Assembly (NCBI GenBank): GCA_016199325.1
Contig: JACQGW010000072.1
Span: 1 to 14,648, forward strand
DNA: 14,648 bases
Direction of reading: 5' to 3'
DNA from: Chloroflexota bacterium
Lineage (GTDB): Bacteria; Chloroflexota; Dehalococcoidia; JACQGW01
A program made the position numbers and the translations under genes. Under the pieces are notes generated by a model that worked only from the letters and a program-made list of their open reading frames with translations, was not told where the DNA came from and did no database searches. Each line of letters opens with the position of its first letter. Position 1 is the stretch's first letter. Below, piece by piece: positions 4,519 to 12,355 of the stretch.

Positions 4519-7008
4519 ATGGACCCTACTGCTGGCTTGAATCTCGTCCTGCTGATGGTTTCCGTGCTGGCAGCCGGCGGCAGCGCCCTGCTCGCAATGC
4601 GCCGCCGGCCCGGCGTGCCGCTGGATCTGACGGCCGGCGAATCGCTCTATCTGTCGGCGGTCGTCGGGGCGGTGGCTGCTTCCTGGCTGGGACTAACACT
4701 GGCCGAGCTGGGACGCTTCTCGCTGCCGGCCTTGATGGGTCTCCTGCTGGTCTTCGCGCTTGTCCTTCAGCTCTATCACTTCTTTCAATTCGGCCACGGG
4801 CGGCGACACAGGGGTGCCCCCCCGTGGTCGCCCTCTCCGTCGCACCTCGCAGCGTCGCTGCGATTCCGTTTGTCTCCGACGCGACACGACCTGCTGCTGC
4901 TGGCGACGCTGGCGCTGGCCATCGCACTGTTCTTCCGGCCCCACGAATTCGTGCTCGGTGGACGTGACCCGGGGGCGTACGTCAACACCGGTGCGACGAT
5001 TGCCCGAACGGGAGCGATCCTCGTGCGCGACCCGATGGTGCCGGCGCTGACGCCGGAGGAGCGGGGCTTCCTCTTCGCCGACACGCCCGTGCCCTGGATT
5101 CGCAGCGGCTGGCCCGGCTACCAGATGCTCAACTTCCACGAGGGCATCGTCGAGCCCCACGGGCTTCACCTGTTTCCGGTCTGGCTGGCGGCGCTGGGCG
5201 CCGCCGGGGGAGTCGAGATCAGCCTATTCGCCATGCCTGTGCTCGGCCTGCTCTCGGTGGCGAGCGCGTACTTCCTGGGCCGCCGCCTGTTTGGCCGGGG
5301 CGTCGGGCTGCTGGCGGCCTTTCTCCTGACCATCAACGTCGCCGAGGTCTGGTACGCACGATACCCTGCCGCCGAGATGCTCGTCCAGTTCCTCGGACTC
5401 GCCGGGCTCTACGTGTTCGTGTTGATGCTCCAGACGCACCGGCTGGGACTGGCCGTGCTCGCCGGCGTGAGCTTCGGCCTCGTACACCTGGCGAAGATCG
5501 ACGCCATTGCCGTGGTTGTTGCACTGGCCCTCTACGTCGGCTACGAGTCGCTTACGGGCAGCTTCCGGCGAGAGTATGCCGTCTTGCTGGCCACGTTCGG
5601 ACTGTTGCTCGGGCAGACAGTCGCCCACGCCGCCCTCATCGCGCCGGCCTACGCCCTCGCTCAGGTCATGGCGGCGATCCCCGGGATCGACCCCGGCGCC
5701 TTCGATCGGGCGGATGCCAATCACCCGTTCACGGCCTCGTTCGCCATCGACTTCCTGCGCTCCAACGTTCGCCAGGCGGCAACGCTGGCGGCGGCCGGTG
5801 CGCTGCTGCTCACCCTGGTGGTCGCCGGCCATGGCCGGCTGAAGGGCGCGCCTGCGTTCCTGCGCCGGCATCGCCGCCGGCTCTCGGTCGGCCTGGCGGT
5901 GTTCGTGATCGGCCTGGCGTTGTACGCCTATTTCGTTCGGCCGCTGGGCGGTCCGGTATCCCCGCCGGGCACGATGGCGGCGGCGATCGAGCTGAGCGAC
6001 CGGCGCAGCCTCGTCTGGCTGGGATGGTATCTGTCGCCCCTGGGGCTGGCGCTGGCCATCGCCGGCTTCCTGCACCTGGCCGCGACGACGCGCGATCGGG
6101 CAGTCGCCCTGTTCCTGCTGATGGCGATGGCCGGCACGGTTCCGTTCCTCTTCCGGACGCTCGTCGCGCCGGATCACTTCTGGGCCGCGCGGCGCCTGCT
6201 GGCGGTCGGCGTGCCGGCGTTCGTCCTGCTCGCTAGCTACACGATTCTCAGGATCCCGCTGCCTCCGTGGTCTGTCATGCTGAGCCGCAGCGAAGCATCT
6301 CCCCGGCACGAACAGGGACCGCCGGGGAGATGCTTCGCTGCGGCTCAGCATGACAAGGCACGGGTCGCTCAGCATGACAAGGCACGGGCCGCTGCGGTTC
6401 AGCATGACGAGTCACTGTCTTGGCGTCTTGGCGGTTCGACCTCTCCCGAATCGGCACTGCCGCTCGACACCCTGCCCGCAGGAGCGCCTCGGCTGCGTTT
6501 CCCGGCTGCCCTGCTCCTGCGCGCGCTCTTGATCGGGCTGCTGGCCGTTCTCTATGGTCGAGCGACCTGGCCGTTCCTGGGGCATCAGGAGTACGCGGGG
6601 GCGTACCGGCAACTGGCGCTGGTCGCCGCGGCTGTGCCGCCGGAGGCGATCCTGGTGCTCGAATGGCCCGAGCCCGCTCAGCGCCTCGCCACGCCGCTGG
6701 CGCAGCTCTTCGAGCGCGATACCTTTGCGCTGCGGCGGGAGCACCTGGGCGATCCACGGCTGGCGGCCTTCGCCCGGCGATGGTCCGGCTTCGGCCGCAC
6801 CGTGTTCTGGCTGGGCGCCGGGCCGGTCGCGCCTGCCGGCCGGCAGGAGAACGCCGCCGTCGGATTCGAGCCGGCCGGTCGCTATGCGCTCGACCTGGTC
6901 CATGCGGAGGCGCCCAACGACCGATTGCCGACACGCATCGAGCGCGAACGGCTGGACCTGTGGCTGTATGAGCTGCCGGCCACGCAGACGACATCTCTTG
7001 GGAGGTAG
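4519..7008 (+). CDS. GT39-like polytopic membrane glycosyltransferase with in-frame repeat insertions
   Basis: An 829-residue protein with three N-terminal membrane segments (about 8-26, 44-66, 70-90), a basic loop (about 92-124), then a GT39-like core. The first extracytoplasmic loop has 'GGRDPGAYVNTG' with Asp150, followed by 'EPHGLHLFP' near 212-220 and 'RYPAAEM' with Glu286. These are placed like the acidic and His residues of GT-C enzymes using polyprenyl-phosphate sugars. The C-terminal part (about 690-829) is soluble. Residues about 586-650, between two membrane segments, come from palindromic and direct repeats; the loop near 95-107 contains half of another repeat family. GGAGG at 4511-4515 lies only three bases from the ATG, an unusually tight spacing. 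The stop is one base from the next start, suggesting coupling. The sugar and acceptor are unknown. Confidence 0.85.
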   Translation: MDPTAGLNLVLLMVSVLAAGGSALLAMRRRPGVPLDLTAGESLYLSAVVGAVAASWLGLTLAELGRFSLPALMGLLLVFALVLQLYHFFQFGHGRRHRGAPPWSPSPSHLAASLRFRLSPTRHDLLLLATLALAIALFFRPHEFVLGGRDPGAYVNTGATIARTGAILVRDPMVPALTPEERGFLFADTPVPWIRSGWPGYQMLNFHEGIVEPHGLHLFPVWLAALGAAGGVEISLFAMPVLGLLSVASAYFLGRRLFGRGVGLLAAFLLTINVAEVWYARYPAAEMLVQFLGLAGLYVFVLMLQTHRLGLAVLAGVSFGLVHLAKIDAIAVVVALALYVGYESLTGSFRREYAVLLATFGLLLGQTVAHAALIAPAYALAQVMAAIPGIDPGAFDRADANHPFTASFAIDFLRSNVRQAATLAAAGALLLTLVVAGHGRLKGAPAFLRRHRRRLSVGLAVFVIGLALYAYFVRPLGGPVSPPGTMAAAIELSDRRSLVWLGWYLSPLGLALAIAGFLHLAATTRDRAVALFLLMAMAGTVPFLFRTLVAPDHFWAARRLLAVGVPAFVLLASYTILRIPLPPWSVMLSRSEASPRHEQGPPGRCFAAAQHDKARVAQHDKARAAAVQHDESLSWRLGGSTSPESALPLDTLPAGAPRLRFPAALLLRALLIGLLAVLYGRATWPFLGHQEYAGAYRQLALVAAAVPPEAILVLEWPEPAQRLATPLAQLFERDTFALRREHLGDPRLAAFARRWSGFGRTVFWLGAGPVAPAGRQENAAVGFEPAGRYALDLVHAEAPNDRLPTRIERERLDLWLYELPATQTTSLGR
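4808..4834 (-). repeat. Half copy of palindromic repeat family E inside coding sequence
   Basis: This stretch matches the right arm of the repeat at 11721-11747 at about 21 of 27 positions, sharing CCCCCCGTGG and a GCCCT end. It is translated within a basic, proline-rich loop of the 4519-7008 protein ('RGAPPWSPS'). The other half is not evident, so this appears to be a decayed or partial insertion. Confidence 0.6.
6273..6355. repeat. Palindromic repeat, family A, copy 2 (within coding sequence)
   Basis: A perfect 35-bp inverted repeat: left arm 6273-6307 begins TGTCATGCTGAGCCGCAGCG, right arm is 6321-6355, loop 13 nt. It contains the 25-bp arms of the copy at 2102-2172 without a mismatch. 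It is translated in the same frame as that copy, giving 'MLSRSEASPR' and 'GRCFAAAQHD'. It falls in a loop between two membrane segments of the host protein. Confidence 0.93.
6343..6409 (+). repeat. Direct repeats trailing the family A palindrome
   Basis: GCTCAGCATGACAAGGCACG begins at 6343 and again at 6367 (24-bp period). A third, diverged copy of the core, TTCAGCATGAC, begins at 6398. The spacings are multiples of three, so the frame is kept, and the peptide 'AQHDKAR' is repeated. The units are copies of the palindrome's right edge, pointing to local duplication after insertion. Confidence 0.8.
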
Positions 7009-7009
7009 G

Positions 7010-8914
7010 ATGGCGGAGACGCTCGCGACGAGGGCAAACGACGAAGGGGCGACTCCACTCGTGTCGCTCATCGGGTCGGGTCGGGCACGGGTCGCCTGGA
7101 TCGCCGGGTTCGCCCTCGCCGTCGCCCTGGGAGTCGCCGTCCAGGTCTGGGCCGCACTCCAGTGGTCCGCCAACGCGGACGGCGATGAGGCGGTCATCGG
7201 GCTTATGGCGCTCCACGTTCTCAAGGGGCAGATCCCGACTTACTACTACGGCCAGACCTATCTCGGCAGCCTCGACGCGATCCTGTCGGCGGCCGTGATG
7301 CGGCTCTTCGGCGATGGCGCCGTCGCGCTGCGGGCCAGCTCGCTGATCCTGGCCGGCGCGTTCTTGCTCCTCCACGGCAGACTGGTCTGCCTTCTCTGGG
7401 GCAGGCGCGTCGCCCTGCTGAGCCTGCTGGTGCTGGCGCTGCCGGGCTGGCGTGTCCTCTGGTGGACCTACAAGCCGATCGTCGCCTTCGGCGCTATGGC
7501 CGCCCTGGGCACGGCGGCTCTCCTCCTGATGCACCGGATGCTGTCGTCCAGGGACCGCCCCGGAAGGCCATGGCAGGGTCAGGCCAGACTGGTCGCGCTG
7601 GGCTTCGTCGTCGGCCTTGGGCTGTGGGTTCATCCCATGACGCTCGTGTACTTCGCAACAGTCGGAGTCGTCTTCTGGCTCGGGACGCCGGAGTGGGCCG
7701 CGCTCCACCAGAAGGTGGCGCGAAGCTCATTCAGGATGATGTTGCCGCTCGTGGCCCTTGGCGCCGCCGGGCTGCTGGCGGTCTCCCTCTTTACGAACGG
7801 GTGCGTGCCGCAGGCGCTCTACTCGACAGGCCAGACGATCTCGCGCGTCCTGCTGGTCGGGCTGGGAGCCGGCCTCGCGCTGGCCGCCGTCCGCGTGAGC
7901 ACCCGTCGCCGGGACCTCCTCGCCGGCGCGCTGAGCGTGGCGGCAGGGCTGGCGATCGGGAATCTGCCGCAGTGGCGGGCCTGGCTCTTCTTCGGCGTCG
8001 CTCCCGCAAGCGGAGTCGTCCCGACGTGTTTGACCGAGGCGTCCGGCCGCGCCGAGCTCGTTCTGAGGGAGCTCGTGCCGGCCATGTGGGGGCTGCCGTC
8101 CTTCCAGGCCCTCCGCCAGTTGCCTCCGTCGCAGGCCGGGCTGTGGATCGTCGCGATGCTGCTGATGCTGGCGGCGCTTGGCGCCTTCGTGTGGCGTGAG
8201 CGGAGAGTCTGGTGGCCTATCCTGGCGCTGGCACCCCTTCCCCCGCCGGTGGGGCGAGCAGGCGGAGCCGCGGCGGTCGGGCTGCTCTTTGGCATCCCGG
8301 TGGTGCTGGCCGTCCTGGGCGGCAACACCCTCAACGTGTGGGCGGTCCGCTACCTGCTGATCGCCTGGCAGGCGAGCTCGGTGATCCTGGCGATCTTTCT
8401 CTCACGGGTGGTGAGCCGATCCCGCCTGCTGGGCGTCGCCGTCGTCGGGTTCTGGGTGTTCCAGGTAGGCGTCGCCAACCTCGTCGAGCTCGACGGCATC
8501 TGGAGCGCCCGCCGCGAGCGATTCTCGACCGAGACGGTCTCCGAACTCGATGCGTTCCTGTCGCAGCACAGCGTGGCGGGGGGATATGCCGACTACTACG
8601 TGGCCTACACGCTCAGTTTCCTGACCGAGGAGCGGCTGACCTTCGCGCCCTACAACGGCGGCGACCGCTACCCGGCCTACTCCGAGAAGGCCGCCGCCCT
8701 GCCCGTGCAGGCATACGTCTTCTGGCCCAGCACGATCCCGCCCGGGATCGCGCGCGCCGACGAGCTCGCCCGCGAGCTTCGCCAGCACAAGCTCGGCACC
8801 TTCGGCCCGGCCTTCCCAAAGGTGCTCGACGACCTCGGCAGGCGGGTTGTCCTGGAGCGGCGCCAGGTGGGAGAGTGGGACGTCTGGCTAGTCGGTGACG
8901 GTCACTGCGATTGA
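7010..8914 (+). CDS. GT39-like polytopic membrane glycosyltransferase
   Basis: A 634-residue protein with a membrane segment at about 29-50, then an acidic first loop 'NADGDEAVIGLMALHVLKG' (Asp59-Glu60) followed by 'YYYGQTYLGSLDA' (about 78-90). These are hallmarks of a common GT39-like family in which the acidic pair is thought to be catalytic. About ten more hydrophobic segments follow, ending with a soluble domain that includes 'GGYADYYVAYTLSFLTEERL' near 523-542, also typical of this family. The ATG at 7010 is preceded by GGGAGG (7000-7005), which overlaps the end of the upstream gene; with a one-base gap the two are likely translated together. The frame extends further upstream but that part only shadows the previous gene. 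Its last 27 bases overlap the end of the opposite-strand gene. Confidence 0.88.
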   Translation: MAETLATRANDEGATPLVSLIGSGRARVAWIAGFALAVALGVAVQVWAALQWSANADGDEAVIGLMALHVLKGQIPTYYYGQTYLGSLDAILSAAVMRLFGDGAVALRASSLILAGAFLLLHGRLVCLLWGRRVALLSLLVLALPGWRVLWWTYKPIVAFGAMAALGTAALLLMHRMLSSRDRPGRPWQGQARLVALGFVVGLGLWVHPMTLVYFATVGVVFWLGTPEWAALHQKVARSSFRMMLPLVALGAAGLLAVSLFTNGCVPQALYSTGQTISRVLLVGLGAGLALAAVRVSTRRRDLLAGALSVAAGLAIGNLPQWRAWLFFGVAPASGVVPTCLTEASGRAELVLRELVPAMWGLPSFQALRQLPPSQAGLWIVAMLLMLAALGAFVWRERRVWWPILALAPLPPPVGRAGGAAAVGLLFGIPVVLAVLGGNTLNVWAVRYLLIAWQASSVILAIFLSRVVSRSRLLGVAVVGFWVFQVGVANLVELDGIWSARRERFSTETVSELDAFLSQHSVAGGYADYYVAYTLSFLTEERLTFAPYNGGDRYPAYSEKAAALPVQAYVFWPSTIPPGIARADELARELRQHKLGTFGPAFPKVLDDLGRRVVLERRQVGEWDVWLVGDGHCD

Positions 8915-11428
8915 CACTACGGATCGGCCGGTCGGATCGGTGTTGTAGAACCAGGCGACGCCTTCGGCGACTGCGCCGATCCGCAGGGTGTAGGCGCCGG
9001 GCCTGGTCGGCGCCCTCAATGCACCGGCGAAGCCGATCGCCTCGCCGGGAAACACGTCGCGGGGCAGGTCGATCCGCCCCTGGAGGTCGGCCAGCTCGTG
9101 CTCGGGCGTTTCCCGCCCCCGCGGATACCATTGATAGCCGACCCGTACCTGCCCAGCACCGGGGACAGGGACGGCGGCCAGCCAGCGCGCCTGGCCGCTG
9201 TTCTGCAGTGACCCGTACAGGCGCAGCCAGGCGCCAGATCGGACGGATAGGCGGTCCGGCACATCGGCCCGAAGCCATAGGACGGACTGGAGGCCGGCCG
9301 GTCTCTCTCGCGAGGTCGTCGGTGCCTCTCGTTCAACCACTACGTCCCCCCGCGCACGGGCGACGCCGGCAGGGTCGATCTCCAGCGTGTACTCGCCTGC
9401 GATCCCGGGCGTCGTGACCTCCAGCGCAACCGAGGTCGTGCTGCCGGGCGCGATGTACAGCGGAGGGAGCAGCGGCTCGACGGCGGCGAGCTGCCGGCCG
9501 CTCGACCGGTGGGTCCAGCGGACGGCGGCGGACTGCCAGCCATGCAGTGAGCGGTTGACCCACGGAGCGAGGGTGTTGTTGGCGAAGTCCAGGCCCACGT
9601 TGACCCGGCTTTCCGCGGGGAGCCGACGAACTGGGATGACCAGATCGACCCGCGGGCTTGCCAATGCGGGACTGTCGATCTCGAGAAAGCGCAAGCGTCC
9701 CCCACCCGCCAGCTCGCGGATCGTGCCGGCGCCCGCGAGCGCCATCCACTCCGAGACCAGCGCCGCGTCCAGACGCGCCGTGTCCAGCACGACCGTGCGC
9801 ACGCCGAGGCCCCGCAAGATCGGCGCGACGACGCCGGGCTCCTCGGCGACGGTGAGCCGCTGGAAACCCCGGTAGGTGGGTGGAAGGTGGCCCGAGTAGC
9901 CGTTCACCATCGGGATCATGGCGCGATTCTGGACCATGCGTGCCGTTTCCAGATAGAGGTTGATGGGGTCGGACTCGGCCATTGGCAGCCAGATCACGGG
10001 GCCTGTCACTCGGGCGAGCGGATCGAGCGACGCCGGGTCGAAAACGTCGGCCAGCCGGCTCATGGGGATGGGCGCGCGCAGGAGCTCGATCAGGAGCAAT
10101 CCGAGCAGTGCCCAGGGCAGGATGCGCCGGCGGCCGGACAGGGGCCACTGACGCAGGGCCAGGACGCCGAAGGCGGCGAGGATCGACAGCGCCGGCACGG
10201 CCATCAACCCGAAGCGCGCTGCGCCGCGCATGGCCTGGAAACCGGGGAACACCTGGTACAGCGCCAGATATGGCAGGGGCACCCCGGTGTTCTGGCCGGA
10301 AAGGACGAGGAACGGCCCGAGTGCCAGCACCGCCGCTGCGACGCCGATCACCAGCGCTGCCAGAACGCGCCGGCGGTTCTGCGGGCTCAGCCGCCCGGAC
10401 CGAGCGTGGAGCAGCGCGATGGCGGCGAGGCCGAGCGGAACGAATCCGGGGAAGAGGTGCTTCTCGTAGTCGTTCTTCGACTGCGTGTACTGGCGCAGCG
10501 GATGATCGCCGTAGAGCAGGCTGAGCGGGTCCGTGCTCACGAAGCTCGCGGGGCTGGCCGAGAACATGACCACATCTGCGACGGTGCGTTGGGCGCCCCA
10601 CATCCGTGCCATCGCCTCGTACCCTGCGACCGGCGGCAGGAAGAGAGCGACGCCGACGGCACCGAGCACAGCCCCGTGTCCGAGCAAGCGGCGACGAGCT
10701 GTCCACATCCGGCGGAGCCACGTCGCCACACCCCCGTCGCGCCAGGTGCAGCCTCCGACGACGAAGATGTGGATCAGGCAGGCGAAGAGGACGTAGAAGC
10801 TGAGATAGACCGCCGTCATGAACTGAAGCCACAGGCAGACAACCACGCCGAGGCCGGCCACCAGACGAGGCCGCAGGAGATACGAGTCGAGGCAGATCAG
10901 CGCGAGCGGCGCCCACCAGAACATAATCAATTGGTAGTGGCCCAGTTGCGCCAGCATGATGGGGCTGAACGCCGCGACGGCGCCCCCGGCCAGGGACGCC
11001 ATTCGATCGCCGGTCCAGCGATAGGCGAGCCAGGCGCTGATGGCGCCGTTCAGGAAGACTGCCAGGAGCAGCGTGGAGTTCGCCGCCAGGATCGGGTTGC
11101 CGGTCAGCGAGTAGACGGCGCCGAACGGGAGTGCCGCCGGCAGAACGAGGTCGGAGAAGAACGCCGTTCCGCCGAGCGGATAGAAGATGTTGGCGTCCGG
11201 TAGCGTCCAGGGTGCGCGCAGCAGCGCGTGCCAGTTCCACATCAGCAGCCAGGTGATGAACGCCGGGTCGCCGGAGTTGTACGGCAGCGAGGTTGCCCAG
11301 GCGAGGACGATGGGATGCGTATAGAGCGGAGTCAGCGCCGCCAGCGGGCCGGCAACGGCCAGCGCCGTTCTGGCGCGGCCTCCCAGGCGGAGCATTGGCG
11401 TGACGTTGGTCAGGGTACGGACGAGCAT
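8888..11428 (-). CDS. Large GT39/YfhO-like membrane protein with C-terminal beta-sandwich domains (paralogue of 1230-4241)
   Basis: From the chosen ATG the protein is 846 residues: a polytopic core, a soluble extracytoplasmic region and two beta-sandwich-like modules ending '...VSIAVTVTD'. It aligns along its whole length with the 1230-4241 product: 'GDPA' near 53-56, 'DANIFYP' near 78-84, 'MVQNRAMIPMVNGYSG', 'LAPWVNRSLHGWQS' and 'VGYQWYPRGRE'. It has no equivalent of that protein's 138-residue repeat insert, so it shows the ancestral architecture. A likely role is transfer or handling of lipid-linked sugars outside the membrane, as for GT-C relatives, but catalytic residues are less obvious than in the 4519 and 7010 products. 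GGAGGAG at 11446-11452 is 17 bases from this ATG, rather far. GTG at 11473 (861 residues) or ATG at 11395 are alternatives. Confidence 0.85.
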   Translation of the reverse strand: MLVRTLTNVTPMLRLGGRARTALAVAGPLAALTPLYTHPIVLAWATSLPYNSGDPAFITWLLMWNWHALLRAPWTLPDANIFYPLGGTAFFSDLVLPAALPFGAVYSLTGNPILAANSTLLLAVFLNGAISAWLAYRWTGDRMASLAGGAVAAFSPIMLAQLGHYQLIMFWWAPLALICLDSYLLRPRLVAGLGVVVCLWLQFMTAVYLSFYVLFACLIHIFVVGGCTWRDGGVATWLRRMWTARRRLLGHGAVLGAVGVALFLPPVAGYEAMARMWGAQRTVADVVMFSASPASFVSTDPLSLLYGDHPLRQYTQSKNDYEKHLFPGFVPLGLAAIALLHARSGRLSPQNRRRVLAALVIGVAAAVLALGPFLVLSGQNTGVPLPYLALYQVFPGFQAMRGAARFGLMAVPALSILAAFGVLALRQWPLSGRRRILPWALLGLLLIELLRAPIPMSRLADVFDPASLDPLARVTGPVIWLPMAESDPINLYLETARMVQNRAMIPMVNGYSGHLPPTYRGFQRLTVAEEPGVVAPILRGLGVRTVVLDTARLDAALVSEWMALAGAGTIRELAGGGRLRFLEIDSPALASPRVDLVIPVRRLPAESRVNVGLDFANNTLAPWVNRSLHGWQSAAVRWTHRSSGRQLAAVEPLLPPLYIAPGSTTSVALEVTTPGIAGEYTLEIDPAGVARARGDVVVEREAPTTSRERPAGLQSVLWLRADVPDRLSVRSGAWLRLYGSLQNSGQARWLAAVPVPGAGQVRVGYQWYPRGRETPEHELADLQGRIDLPRDVFPGEAIGFAGALRAPTRPGAYTLRIGAVAEGVAWFYNTDPTGRSVVSIAVTVTD

Positions 11429-11519
11429 GCCGGTATCAGGTGGAACTCCTCCAGGTGCCCAGGAATGTAGCACAGTCCGGCCGAAAAGACGAGGGGGGAG
11501 AAGGGACCTAACCCCCCGG

Positions 11520-11544
11520 CCCCCTTCCCGCCGCGGGAAGGGGG
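11520..11544. repeat. Perfect GC-rich palindrome, family D
   Basis: CCCCCTTCCCGC (11520-11531) and GCGGGAAGGGGG (11533-11544) form a perfect 12-bp dyad around one base. It lies in the divergent spacer 11429-11883, about 90 bp upstream of the minus-strand membrane-protein gene. It resembles a C/G-rich repeat I associate with Chloroflexi genomes. No T-tract follows on either strand. Confidence 0.8.
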
Positions 11545-11634
11545 AGCCGTTGGCGGGCCAGCCACGTCCCGCGCAGGCGGTCTATGATAAGATGGTCTGG
11601 CACCATTCGAGATTGCGGCATGAGGTTCGTAGTA

Positions 11635-11788
11635 GCGACTTGGGCAGGTTGACGAATTGATCGGCTACAGGAGACGGGGCGACCACGGGGGGATCGCCCC
11701 TACGGAGAGGCCGCCCCGTCGTAGGGGCAACCCCCCGTGGTTGCCCTCCCCGGTATCTCCGAGTATCTTGTCAACCTGCGTCAGTCGC
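11635..11788. repeat. Nested inverted repeat, family E, MITE-like
   Basis: Outer arms 11635-11653 and 11770-11788 match at 16 of 19 positions, including the shared GCAGGTTGAC. Inside them, 11676-11703 and 11721-11748 form a second, GC-rich dyad with about five mismatches in 28, sharing ACCACGGGGGG. The roughly 154-bp unit looks like a small non-autonomous element or an old palindromic repeat. It fills much of the 455-bp spacer between divergent genes. I see no gene in that spacer and no strong promoter; a weak TATCAT-like box for the minus strand lies near 11583-11588. Confidence 0.7.
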
Positions 11789-11883
11789 CGCTCCCCCTTG
11801 GAAGGCGATGGGCGTCGCCACTGCGAGGTGACCACGGCCGCGCCGCCAGACCGCTCGCCATCCTCTCGCAAGCGTGGGCATCG

Positions 11884-12330
11884 ATGACCACTGGTGCGCT
11901 CTCTTCGACCGAGTGGGAATACCTGCGTGCCCATCGGGTCGGTCATCTGGCGACGGCCGACCGCCACGGCCGGCCATCGGTCGTCCCGATCTGCTATGCC
12001 GACGACGGCGTCTTCATCTACTCGGCGCTCGACCTGAAACCGAAGAAGGTGGCGCCGACGCAACTGCGGAGGGTGCGCAACCTGTTGGAGAACCCCGTCG
12101 TCGCCTTCCTGGTCGACGACTACGCCGAAGACTGGACGCGGCTCGCCTACCTCCTCGTCCGCGGCCGGGCGTCGATCGTCGAGCCCGGCTCGGCCGAGCA
12201 CGCCGCCGCGGTCGAGCTCCTTCGCCGCAAGTATCCCCAGTACCGCCAGATGCCCATCGAGACGGTGCCGGTCATCCGCATCGCCCCGACGACGGCGACG
12301 GCGTGGGGGGCTGTCAAGGGGAACCGATGA
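11884..12330 (+). CDS. PPOX-class (split-barrel) flavin/F420-dependent oxidoreductase, TIGR03668-like
   Basis: A 148-residue protein of the size usual for the pyridoxamine 5'-phosphate oxidase-like split-barrel fold. 'VGHLATADRHGRPSVVPICY' (about 20-39), 'SALDLKPKK' and 'NPVVAFLVDDYAEDWTRL' correspond to the cofactor-binding strands, the Lys-Pro-Lys segment and the 'VDxYxxDW' motif of the TIGR03668 group. From family knowledge it is a soluble cytoplasmic homodimer binding F420 or FMN; the substrate is unknown. The frame is open upstream to 11737, but that part runs into repeat sequence and is not conserved-looking, so I start at ATG 11884. No good SD precedes it. It has no evident functional link to the membrane proteins. 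Confidence 0.85.
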   Translation: MTTGALSSTEWEYLRAHRVGHLATADRHGRPSVVPICYADDGVFIYSALDLKPKKVAPTQLRRVRNLLENPVVAFLVDDYAEDWTRLAYLLVRGRASIVEPGSAEHAAAVELLRRKYPQYRQMPIETVPVIRIAPTTATAWGAVKGNR

Positions 12331-12355
12331 ATCGAACTCCAACATCTACTTCGCC

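Noticed and set aside
6275..7708. 477-codon - strand frame crossing two + strand genes
   Set aside because: It spans the boundary between two well-supported membrane-protein genes and includes the reverse reading of the repeat. Composition is typical of a GC-rich shadow frame.
9887..11203. 438-codon open frame on the + strand within 8888-11428
   Set aside because: It is antisense to a gene conserved with the 1230-4241 protein, and its sequence is charged low-complexity without recognisable domains.
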